Shown here piece by piece: positions 9,315-18,290 of a stretch of 64,000 nt of DNA. Every line of letters begins with the position of its first letter. The stretch's first letter is position 1. A model generated the notes under the pieces. The model made no database searches and was not told the origin of the DNA. It saw nothing but the letters and a program-made list of their open reading frames with translations. The position numbers were made by a program, and so were the translations under genes. Source of the DNA: Closterium sp. Naga37s-1 (Eukaryota; Streptophyta; Zygnematophyceae; Desmidiales; Closteriaceae); the NCBI GenBank assembly GCA_947471745.1, contig CANJKZ010000783.1:74501-138500 (forward strand). The letters run 5' to 3'.

Positions 9315-9445
9315 TGTCAAAATGTTATAATGCTTATGTTGTGTAGGCTGTAGAGGGGTAGCCCATAAGGGGTACAACCCAATTAAGGTTAGTACTTGTA
9401 CTCAGTTTGATCTCAATACAATCATTCTCGTTCAGTATTTTGACA
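9315..9445 (+). repeat. E1 3' LTR (131 bp)
   Basis: TGTCAAAATG...TTTTGACA, preceded by the purine tract CTATGGGGGTG. The mismatches with the 5' LTR, together with broken frames, mean an old insertion. Confidence 0.93.
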
Positions 9446-9620
9446 GCTTCCACCCCAATGCCCCTCTTGCTTCCACCTCAATTCCCCTCTTGCTTCCATC
9501 AATTCCTGTTAGGAGCAATAAAGTGTGCGTTCAATGGGGTGGTGCTATCATGTGCTCAATCCCTCTTGCTTCCACCCCCCTCTTGCTTTCATCCCAACGC
9601 CCCACATCAACCCCCACCAG

Positions 9621-9730
9621 GAGCAATCAAGTGTGTGTTCGATGGGGTGGTGCAGCAGCGTGATGCCGTCTGCATGGCCCTCTACAAGCGAGTCTACCCC
9701 AAGTTCCCCGTCTTGCCATACTCCCTTTGA
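9621..9730 (+). CDS. TSR1: TSR1 last exon with stop codon
   Basis: It reads GAIKCVFDGVVQQRDAVCMA followed by LYKRVYPKFPVLPYSL and TGA. The pattern 'H-G-MKC-F-G-v-QQ-D-VCM-LYKR-YPK(W/F)P' is the extreme C-terminus of TSR1. The acceptor is CACCAG; the exon's first two bases complete the glycine codon begun in 2671-2734. Because this exon stays open and in phase beyond a 6.2 kb retrotransposon, the gene can still be functional if the intron is removed. Confidence 0.88.
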
Positions 9731-10601
9731 GCATCTACTTATCTACCCCAAGTTTTCCATCGTGCCAGCCTCTCTTTTGAGTTGTCGCATCATACGTTCT
9801 AGTCTGCATGGCCCTCTACAAGTGTGTCTACCCCACGTTCCCATCGCAGCTAATTGCATACATATGCCATGCCACGATACATGCACGAATGTTTTAATTT
9901 AAGATTGCACTGTCAAGGTTCAAATACAAACATACGGTAAAAAGCAAAACCCACACACACTCACACCCACACCCACACACAACACACACACCCATAGACA
10001 ACACACGAAGAACACTTGAAGTTAACGATCCTTACGGATTTACGACTACATGTGCTAAATATAGGCACTCAGCCAACCATCAGCCCAATTGGTTCCTAGC
10101 CTCCAAGCAACCGCATGCAGTTGCTCGCACATTGGCTCCATCGCCCCCCACCGAGACGTCCCTCTAGCGTTGCCAGCTTGCGCTTCCTTGCCCCTGCGGC
10201 TCCTTGCCCCCTTGCCATCCCCCCCCCCCCCCCCTGCAGAGTGGACATGACATGTTCAGAGTTGCAAAAGGAAGGGGGGCATATAAAGGGCAAGGCACAG
10301 CACAATAAGTGATGATGACACAGAAAGACAATAGAGCCCGCCAGTGTAGAGGCAGTTTTTCTTGGTGTAATCGGCGCATCACCAATACAAGTACATGACC
10401 AATTACCATAACATGAGAAGTCGATCCTTTTTTGCCAACATGCGACAAATGGCAAACACGCCTGCCTGCCATCGCGCCCGACCCGAGCCTTTTTGGCCTC
10501 AAACACGAGGCTCCTCGGGGGGCACTGGCACTGTGGCATACCCTCCTTCACAACGCAATGATGCGTCTCCCTCTCTTCCTTACCTGTGCGCTTGCTCTTC
10601 C
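9731..10601. other. Between TSR1 and the EGF-like gene: no gene seen
   Basis: It holds an echo of the TSR1 C-terminus (9806-9850), an AC-rich stretch (9949-10010), a C run at 10220-10235 and, on the minus strand, the presumed 3' untranslated region of the EGF-like gene. I see no coding pattern. Confidence 0.5.
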
Positions 10602-10681
10602 TCAGCCTGGAAACTGACACACTGACTTTCTTGCCACAAACATGCAATGGGCACCACCAGTGCACGCAGGCTTGCACTTGG
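10602..10681 (-). CDS. Last exon of an EGF-like cysteine-rich protein
   Basis: On the minus strand the exon follows CGCCAG and reads AKCKPACTGGAHCMFVARKS followed by VCQFPG and a stop. The spacing C-x3-C-x5-C-x8-C resembles part of an EGF-like fold. It joins in phase to the exon ending at 11653 (that exon ends with one base of a codon, this one begins with two). Such proteins are secreted or form the outside part of membrane proteins. No family is recognised beyond the EGF-like pattern. Confidence 0.5.
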
Positions 10682-11652
10682 CTGGCGTTGTTGGGAGGTG
10701 GGGGGTGGGGGAGAGGGGAAACAACATGAGGCTGGGCGGGGCAGTAGACGAGAGGCAAGTGGCTTGGAAGGAGGAGGGGAATGAGAATGCCGCAACAGCA
10801 CCACAAGCACTCCAACTCGACTCACATGAAGCACTACCACTCAAAAGTTGGACTGCCTCGTGCGCTCTTGCCCTCTTGCCATCTTTGATCACCAGCCATT
10901 GAAGAATAGCCCTTGTCAGATCACCAGCCATTGAAGGATAGCCCTTGTCTGATCACCAGTGCATAGCTGGCGCCACACTGGTACATCACTTTTCCGATCG
11001 CATACAAGAGAAGCTGCCTGGCTAATTTGCTCTTTCTTGTTGGCAAGCACGCAACAAGCGACAAGGCACCTACGAGGAGGAGGAGCACGGCATAGCTTCT
11101 TGGCTACTTTGAGCACGAGGCCCTCGGGGCACTAGCACTGCTGCTGGCTGTCCTTCACAACGCACTCAGCAGCTCTACAATCCTTGTGGCACGTGGCTGT
11201 TGCGGGTAGCAGCACAACGGGGTAAACCAACAAGGCACGCATGATATCAAAAGCAAAGGTTGTCAGGCATAGGAAGGCAAAGACGAGACAAGAATTATGC
11301 GGAAGAGGTTAGGAGTGTGCTTTGCTCCATCTTACCATTTCTTTCCAATGTAATTGATTTTCTCAGAATGCACTTTGGTGTGCACATGACACATTCTAGG
11401 TATAACAACAGCAATCTTAGTACGTGCATGCACTCGCACTTACCGAGATTGCAGCCAACTGATTTCGGTGAGTATGCTCCTTTGATAGGCCTAAGAGGGG
11501 GAGAGGTAAGGAAGGATGGGGAAGACAAAAAATGAGGACAAATCATGACAGTCACTCCTTTCACACTTGAAACGGTGTGCATCATGCGCACACACAATCT
11601 CGCGTACATCACATCACACATCATGTGGCGAGCATCTCATTCACTCACACAC
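10682..11652 (-). repeat. Intron with a decayed copy of the gene's 3' flank
   Basis: The segment 10990-11165 resembles 10420-10560: both hold a (C)ACGAGGC-CCTCGGGG-GCACT-GCACTG stretch, a CCTTCACAACGCA stretch and a GGCAA-CACGC stretch. The intron also has a near-perfect direct duplication of 38 bases, CACCAGCCATTGAAG-ATAGCCCTTGTC-GAT (10880-10960). Confidence 0.5.
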
Positions 11653-12013
11653 CTTGTCGTGGCGGGTAGGAACGGCCCTTCTTCGCAGGGTGTGTGATTG
11701 TGAGGCCCAGCTGGCCCGTGCAGCCCCAGCCGGAGTAAAATGTCACGCTCTTGCACATGCCGCTGCCTTTGCTAGCCCATGATGAATCCTTCAAACCATC
11801 CCGATCCCACGTGACGGTGATCTGAGCGCCGCCAATGTTGTAGCTGAGGTCGCTGCGGACGCACACGGTGGTGCCGCTGGCCTGCTTTGCCGGCACCGAG
11901 GTGGCGAAGGTGGCGATGGTGAAGTGGCCCTTGAAGCAGCGCCCACTCAGCTGCAACGCCGTCCGCACCATCGGGGCTGAGTGCCCGTTAAGGCAGTTGG
12001 CATGATGATTCAT
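11653..12013 (-). CDS. Middle exon of the EGF-like protein (5' boundary uncertain)
   Basis: The minus frame is open and reads, from about 11990 down, LNGHSAPMVRTALQLSGRCF, then KGHFTIATFATSVPAKQASG, then a domain ending WGCTGQLGLTITHPAKKG before the donor GTGTGT. Cysteines are regularly spaced. I do not recognise the domain. The acceptor could be ACTCAG near 11985 or lie upstream of 12013; the first option needs an unseen small exon between here and 12678. The open frame, the donor and the phase match to 10602-10681 support a real exon. Confidence 0.45.
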
Positions 12014-12677
12014 GTGGCGACCCGGCCGTGACGATGAGGGGGGTTCGAATCAAAGGCGTTGGGTTGATGCAGAGGAGGTAAAGGAGAGGGAGAGGGCGGA
12101 CAGGAAGGCAGGTGCAAGAGGAGTGAGGAGACGAAAACAGCTCAGCAATGCCTTGCAGCAATGTCTGCAGAAATGTGTTTGTGTAAAGAAATGTGTCGTC
12201 TACAGCTCAGCAAGGGAGCACTTACGAAAGCACATCTTGTCAGGCTCGTTAAAGAGCAAGCTGCTGTTGTTTCACACGCACGCAGCATCAGTCCCATTCG
12301 GAAAGTAGGCTGCATGGGGACCACACTCCTTTCCCAAGAGAATACACGGGTTTGCGAGAAAGGCATGGGTGATAATGGGTGGATCCGAGGTGAGGTGAGT
12401 AGATTAACGGGCCTTGACGATTAAGATTCTTGTTCTTAGTTGTAAACTCACGCACAGCTGCACTCTCACCCCCACTTGCATGCTCCAGAGAGCTAGGCTG
12501 GATTGAGAAGAAGTATGGACGATAAGAAGCAAAGGAAGAAAAATAAGCAGATCCAGTAGAAGATAGCTTAGGGGCTCTGACCAGAGCATAGGTAGCAGAG
12601 CAAATGACTAATTCAGCCACTCATCCAATGCCATATTCGACTCACTCCCATGCGGATGCGTGCACTCACACACTCAC

Positions 12678-12805
12678 TGCCCACCACTCAATGTAGCAAG
12701 TCTTGTCCGTTTCATTAGCATCGTGGCACATGTATGCGGCAGGGGTGTTGGGACCTTTGAGCATGCAATTAGCATTTGGCCCACAGTCTTTATTGTCACA
12801 CGGGT
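12678..12805 (-). CDS. EGF-like domain exon
   Basis: Between GCTGCAG and GTGAGT the minus strand reads (D)PCDNKDCGPNANCMLKGPNT followed by PAAYMCHDANETDKTCYIEW. The start, DPCxxxxCGxNAxC, is the classical opening of an EGF-like domain of the kind found in plant and algal extracellular proteins. The 128-base exon starts with two bases of a split codon and ends in phase 0. Exons further 5' are not seen; the copia fragment E2 begins only about 115 bases upstream. Confidence 0.6.
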
Positions 12806-12919
12806 CTGCAGCAAAGCTCAAGCACGTTCCAAAGTACACAAGAAGGGATTTTTATTGCACTCACGCACCCAACCTCACTCCAGTTGAGATATTGTTACTC
12901 TATTTCCTAGTGTGATCCC

Positions 12920-14819
12920 TTACCAGGTTCTAGCAGTGGTCAGAGGCAGCAGTAGCAGCATCCGCGTGAGACCCCTACGCCCCAGGAGCTTCGTCAGTGG
13001 TTTGCTCAGCGTGGGGCGTCTGGGGGAAGTGTTCGCTGCCAGTACGTCATTCGCACATGTGACCGCGCTGGTCAGACATGCGGGAAGGTTGGTCACACAC
13101 ATTCCCGCTGCTTCTCCTGTCTTGACGATGCCTAGCGCGTAGAGTTCCCCGACGCGACTGAGCTCCCTCGCTAGCTAGAGCTGCTTAGGAACGATGTGGA
13201 TATATTTGCTCTTGACTATGACACTATCCTTGCTGGTGCTGAGGGTGAGTGTTACGTGTGTATGCGCCCGACCCAGGTATAGAGGCTGTTGCTCTAGGTG
13301 CTAGTGAGTCTGCTCTCCCTGGTACTGTGCCTGCTAAGGCCTTGCACACCTTCACGCTTGACTTAGGTGCTTTCCGCTGTTTCTTTCGCGACAGTACCAC
13401 AGTCACACCACTCCCTGCACGTGTTGCAGTCAGACTAGCCGACCCCTCAAGCGGCCCGGTTCTTGCACGTTCCTCCACTGTTCTCTCGTGTCTGGCGGTT
13501 CCGTCTAGCTCACTTTCAGGTCTTCACCTCCCCTCGTTCTCTACGAACTTGGTGAGTACCGCTTCCTTCCAGGATGCGATGGTCACTACCATCACTCCAG
13601 GGGGTCATCGTGTGTCAATCTGCACGTGCACACGGATGGGCCGTCACCTGGCCACGTTCACCCGTCGGCCAGGGTCGAGTCTATACACACTGACTACTGA
13701 GCCTCCTCAGGTAGCTGCGTCTGCGTCCGCGTTAGGTCAGCTAGCAGCCCCCAGTTCGTGTCGCCTCCTGTCGCACCAGACTCTCCTTTGGCACCACCGC
13801 CTTGGTCACCCCTCCCTGCCACGCCTCCGTGGCATGCACTCCCGCCTCCTTGTTTCTGGTCTACCCAGGCCTCTGCCTCCCCTCCCACCCTCGCCTGCCC
13901 CGCCCTGCCTTCCTTGCGTCGAGGGGTGGCAGCGCGCCGCTCCTCATTCCTCCTCGTTTCCCCCAACGACTGCTCCTCTGCAGACTCTCCACATGGACGT
14001 GTGGGGCCCAGCCCGCGTCCGTGGACATGGCCGCGAGCGATACTTTCTGCTGGTTGTTGACGACTACTCGCTTTACACCACGGTCTTCCCCTTGCGCAGC
14101 AAGGGAGAGGTCCCTAATGTTTTGATCCCTTGGATCCACGCTGTCCGTCTCCAGCTCCGCGAGCGGTTCCACGCGGACCTTCTTGTCCTGCGTGTGCATT
14201 CAGAGGTGGTGAGTTTGCCTCCGACCTCTTGCGGGACTTTTGTCGTGGGGAGGGCACCCGCCAGTCGTTCACGCTTCCGGCCTCTCCGCACCAGAATGGG
14301 GTTGCTGGGCGCCGCATCGGCTTAGTCATGGAGGTTGCTCGTACCTCCATGATCCATGCAGCTGCTCCCCATTTTCTGTGGCCGTTTGCGGTCCGGTACG
14401 CTGCGCATCAGCTCAACTTCTGGCCTCGTGTCTCCTTGCCGGAGACCTCACCTACACTGCGTTGGATGGGGGAGGTTGGCGATGCATCGGTGTTCCGAGC
14501 CTGGGGCTCTCGTGCCTTTGTTCGCGATACCTCCGCGGACAAGCTCTCCTCCCGCGCCATTCCTTGTGTCTTCCTTGGCTTTCCCCCTGACTCGCCTGGC
14601 TGGCAGTTTTACCACCCCATCTCGCGCCATGTCTTGCCCTCTCAAGACGTCACGTTTGAGGAGTCGGTTCCCTTTTACCATCTCTTCCCCTTCCACACTG
14701 CCCCTCTCCCCCCCCCCGCCACTCTTCCTCGCACCAGGTCCTCCTCCGGTAGACCCCCTCCCCCCTCAGGGTCCTGCTCCCTAAGGTGTGTCTCAGGTAG
14801 ACCCACTCCCCTTGGCTGA
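12920..14819 (+). pseudogene. E2 gag end, protease and integrase remnant
   Basis: In order: the motif RQWFAQRGASGGS and knuckle CGKVGHTHSRC (C-x4-H-x4-C, near 13080-13110); protease with the triad changed to DLG (TLDLGAFRCFFRDST near 13350); gag-pre-integrase LWHHRLGHPSLPRLRG and CVEGWQRAAPH (near 13790-13960); integrase core beginning TLHMDVWGPARVRG and continuing after a frameshift near 14190 with GGEFASDLLRDFCRGEG and SPHQNGVAGRRIGLVMEVAR (the E of the D,D,E triad is replaced by G in VAGRR). At least three frame breaks make it a pseudogene. Confidence 0.9.
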
Positions 14820-14859
14820 GCCTGTCGAGGTAGCTGTCGACTCTGGTGTTGCTGGTGGG

Positions 14860-15224
14860 GGTGCTGCTTGAGGTGTTGCATCTAGGGGTGCTGAGCCTGA
14901 GCGTGCGGAGCCTGGGGGTGCTGAGCCTGGAGTTGCTGAGTCTGAGGGTGCTGAGCCTGGGGGTGCTGAGCCTGGAGTTTGCTGAGTCTGAGGGTGCGGA
15001 GCCTGGGGGTGCTGAGCCTGAGAGTGCGGAGCCTGGGGTTGCTGAGCCTGGGGTTGTTGAGTCTGAGGGTGCGGAGCCTGGGGCTGCTGAGCCTGAGCGT
15101 GTGGAGCCTGGGGGTTCTGGGTCTGGGGGTGCTGATCCTAGAGGTATTGTGTCTGTTGGAGGTCCTACGGGTTCCTTGTTACGGCGGGAGCCTCTCTCTC
15201 CACTGCAGCTGCGCGAGTGGTTTG
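14860..15224 (+). repeat. E2 linker repeats (GAEPE type)
   Basis: About twenty 15-base GGTGCTGAGCCTGGG units run to 15130, followed by the start of the LSPLQLREWF motif. It is the same array as in E1 and E4; one base shift near 14980 changes the frame. Confidence 0.85.
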
Positions 15225-15355
15225 TGTCACAATATAAAGTTAACTATGGAATGAAACATAAAGCAAGATATATCCGATGTACCCTAACATAACCCTGGGT
15301 CAAGAAATGTACACCTAGACAAACAAATATAAGCTATAACTAATATAGCTGGCCA
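15225..15355 (-). repeat. E3 3' LTR (131 bp)
   Basis: It runs TGTCACAATA...GCTGGCCA on the plus strand, exactly the 131 bp length of the E1 LTRs, and abuts the purine tract at 15356-15366. The sequence is much diverged from E1, so it is another subfamily. Confidence 0.8.
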
Positions 15356-15660
15356 CACCCCCATCGTCTAGGTGATGGTAGTCCTGTCGAAAGCAATACA
15401 TAGCTCAGGGTGGATCTAAAGGACACCACACAGTCTGAGAGCAAGCAAGGGTCACATGACCAGTCAGCAAGAAATAGCAAGTGTCACAAGACCAGTCCAC
15501 AAGAACAAGACAAATTTCAGGGTGGAGCTCAAAGTCACCACACACTCCAAGAGCAAGCAAGAGGCCATAAGGCCAGTCCACATGCAGGTATATAGTAAAT
15601 ATAAGGAGATGCAAGAGTACAAGGCAAGCAGGACAAAGCATCTCTACGTAAGCAAGTGAG

Positions 15661-16817
15661 TGTCAACGGGAGTTGTGTGTTGGCCCCGTCCTCGCTTGGG
15701 CGGAGCCGACTTCGTGGTCGGGTGTGAGGGGAGCAGCCGACCTGCAGCAGTGGGCGAGCTGGTTGACAAGGAGGTCGACCTGCACGGGGGCCACTACACG
15801 GGCGCCGACTTCAGGGAGGTCGACCTGGGAAGTCGACCTGCAGAGGGCGTCAACTTGGTGACGCCAACTTGGGGCAGCCGACTTGGGTGGTCGGCTGACA
15901 GGCCTGCTGGTTGACTTGGTGGTTGGTCGACCAGGCATGATGTCGACCTGGTGGTCGACCTGACCTGGCGGTCGACAGAGGAGGGGCCGACGTCGACCTC
16001 GATTCAGGACGCCGAGCAGCTGGGCGTCGAGTAGCAGGGCGTCAACTTGGTGATGCCGACTTCGGGTAGCCGACTTGGGTGGTCGGCTGACAACTGCGCT
16101 GGTCGACATGGAGCTGGTCGACTAGGAGTGCTGGTCGACGTGGAGCTGGTCGACCAAGAGTGACGTCGACCTGGAGCTGGTTGACCAGGGGTGTTGTCGA
16201 CCTGGTGAGGTTGACTTGGGATGGTCGTCGACTTGGGAGGTCGACGGGCACATACAGGAGCAGCTGGTCGATGTGGTTGCCTGGTCGACCAGGTCACCTG
16301 GGTGACGAGGTTCTGCAGAAGAGTGCGACGGTCACCCAGACGAATTTGGCGAGTCTGACCTCGGTGGTGGTATCCCGAGGTCGGCGTGGCGGATCAAGTG
16401 GAGTCGTCAGCACGAGGATAACCTGGTGTGTGCGTTGTGCACGTAACGAGGCTTAGCCCGCCAATCATCTGCGAGCACCGGCGAAGTAGGTGCGCTGCTG
16501 TTCTGCGGGAGCAACGCTGGCACGCCGTCAACCTGCAGCGTTGGCACGCCGTCGACTTTGCACTGCTGGAGCACGGTCGACCATGCTGCGCTGGCAGTCG
16601 ACCGACCTGAATGCTAGCTCTGATGTAGTTTTGTCTTGCCAACTTGATTGTACCATTGTTGTAAACTTTCTGTAGTGAAACTCTTGCCAAATTGCCCCAT
16701 GAACTAGCAAGCAGTATGTGCACTAGGAAAACGACTAAGAACCAACGAACGCAGAGATCACCCGAGCACTCGTGCCTAGCCCGTAGTCTAGCTCCCGTTG
16801 TAGTTCTTATCTCCGCA
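15661..16817. mobile_element. Solo LTR (1157 bp), GTCGAC-rich, inserted in E3
   Basis: It starts TGTCAACGGG and ends CTCCGCA (TG...CA). It is flanked by a 5 bp duplication GTGAG (15656-15660 and 16818-16822), and removal restores the E3 tail as seen in E8 (GCAAGTGAG-GCAAGGTAGGCACAAG near 60810). About 15690-16620 is packed with GTCGAC and near variants (GGTCGACCTGG, GCCGACTT). No coding capacity. It is best read as what remains after recombination between the LTRs of another retrotransposon family. A relative lies at 59009-59762. Confidence 0.85.
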
Positions 16818-16822
16818 GTGAG

Positions 16823-18290
16823 GACGGGTAGGCACAAGGCCAAGCTGGGTGCAGAAACGCTGGTGGTCACAAGGCGGCAATGCCTTGGTGAAGATATATG
16901 CAGTGTTGGCCTCAGAGACCACATGTACCACGCGAGCCTGGCCACGCTGCTGCAACTCACGCAGAAGAAAGTAACGAAGCTGGATGTGCTTCGCCTTCCC
17001 AACCAGTCGGGGCTCCTCACATAGCAGGAAAGCAGACTTGTTGTCGGCGAACAAGACTGGGGGAGAGCGAGGCCGCTCACCAAGGTCGGGGAGAAGAAAG
17101 GACAGCCAGCGAAGCTCCTGGACGGCCATGGCCGCAGCGTACACCTCTGCCTCACAGCTGGAACCGGCGACGGACGACGCTCGAGTCGACCGCCATGAAA
17201 CAGCACATGTCCCGAGGCTAAAGGAGTACCCCTGTATAGACCGACGCGTCTCCCCGTCGTCGGCCCACGACAAGTCCGAGAAACCTGTAAGTGTAACTGG
17301 CTGCTTCCCTCCAAGGACAAGTCCCATGCCTGATGTACTCGCCACATACTTCACCACCCTCTTAGGAGCGTACCAGTGGGACGTTCGGTGTCTCCCAGGC
17401 GCAACAAAGCGCGCAAGGACGTTTTGAGGGTAAGCTAGGTATGGGCGAGTACAAGTCATCAGGTACATTAGATCACCCACCAGCTCAGGATATGGACCAC
17501 TGGACTCAAATGACTCGTCCGAAGGTGGAGCCGTGAGCCCATGATCCATAGCAAGAGGGGTGAGCTGTACCTTGGAGAACGGGAAACGGAACCGCGTGAG
17601 AATCTGCTCGACTATATGCGACTGCATCAGCATAATGGTACGAGCTGCCCTGTCCCTAGTCATCTGCAGGCCATGGTAGTGCTGCAGCTCACCAAGGTCA
17701 ATGCAAGTGTGTCTCCTCTGCAGTTTCTCCTTCACGGAGGCCAGTGCGTGTTGGTCGGGAGTGGTGAAGACCAGGTCGTCAACGTAAACAAGAACAAAGA
17801 ACGGGGTCGAGCCACGGCGGGCGAACAATGACGGGTCGGCAGACAACGGAAAGAGGTCAAGCGCTGCAAGGGTCCAGCGAAGTTTGTCGTGCCACTCACG
17901 TGGAGCCTGACGCAGGTCGTAGACTACCACTGGGTCCCAGGTGGGAAAGAGCCAGTGAAGCCAGGCGGGCGACACAACCAGATCTGCCCGTGCAAGCTCC
18001 CCTGAACGAAGGCAGTGGAAAAGTCCAAGGAGTGCAACTCGTAGTCGCGCTGGGCTGCAATATGCAGTGACACCCGAAGAGTACTCATCTTTGGGGTGAG
18101 AGCGAAGGTCTGGAAGAAGTCCACCCCCTCTCGCTGACTGAAGCCTCTCACCACATGGCGCGCCTTGAATACTGGTGGTGATCCAGGCGGCCGCTTCACC
18201 TTGTAGAGCCATCGGCCACTAACGACGTTCGTCCTAGGTGGTGGGACTGCGTCAACGTAAGTGCTGGTGGACCTATAAGATGCCATCTCT
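16823..18290 (-). pseudogene. E3 reverse transcriptase and RNase H
   Basis: The minus strand reads GRWLYKVKRPPGSPPVFKAR and ELHSLDFSTAFVQGSLHGQI in one frame (18286-17924). After a frameshift near 17930 it continues with VYDLRQAPREWHDKLRWTLA, the catalytic FVLVYVDDLVFTTP (near 17770), CTDLGELQHYHGLQMTRDRA-like sequence and a complete RNase H (SDLSWADDGETRRSIQGYSF, SSCEAEVYAAAMAVQELRWL, VLFADNKSAFLLCEE). The long frame spans 474 codons, but its last residues are encoded by the inserted solo LTR. Confidence 0.88.

Larger units (their letters stand above)
3273..9445 (+). mobile_element. E1: full-length degenerate Ty1/copia retrotransposon in TSR1 intron
   Basis: The element has 131 bp direct terminal repeats (3273-3403 and 9315-9445), a 5 bp target duplication GCTTC (3268-3272 and 9446-9450), a tRNA-iMet primer site directly after the 5' LTR and a purine tract (TATGGGGGTG) directly before the 3' LTR. 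Order is gag, protease, linker, RT, RNase H, as in copia, but integrase has been deleted between about 5880 and 5900 and every frame is broken. Removing the element and one GCTTC joins the TSR1 intron cleanly, so it inserted into an existing intron. It cannot move by itself. Confidence 0.95.
12920..15224 (+). mobile_element. E2: internal fragment of a family-A copia element
   Basis: It is homologous to E1 from the gag zinc-knuckle region onward and, unlike E1, keeps gag-pre-integrase and integrase. It has no 5' LTR and stops abruptly at 15224, inside the linker motif LSPLQLREWF, where the LTR of E3 begins. It was already broken or was interrupted by E3. Confidence 0.9.

Noticed and set aside
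15663..16109. Minus-strand ORF rich in VDL/RPP in the solo LTR
   Set aside because: It is produced by the GTCGAC repeats; there is no protein-like complexity and it lies in an LTR.
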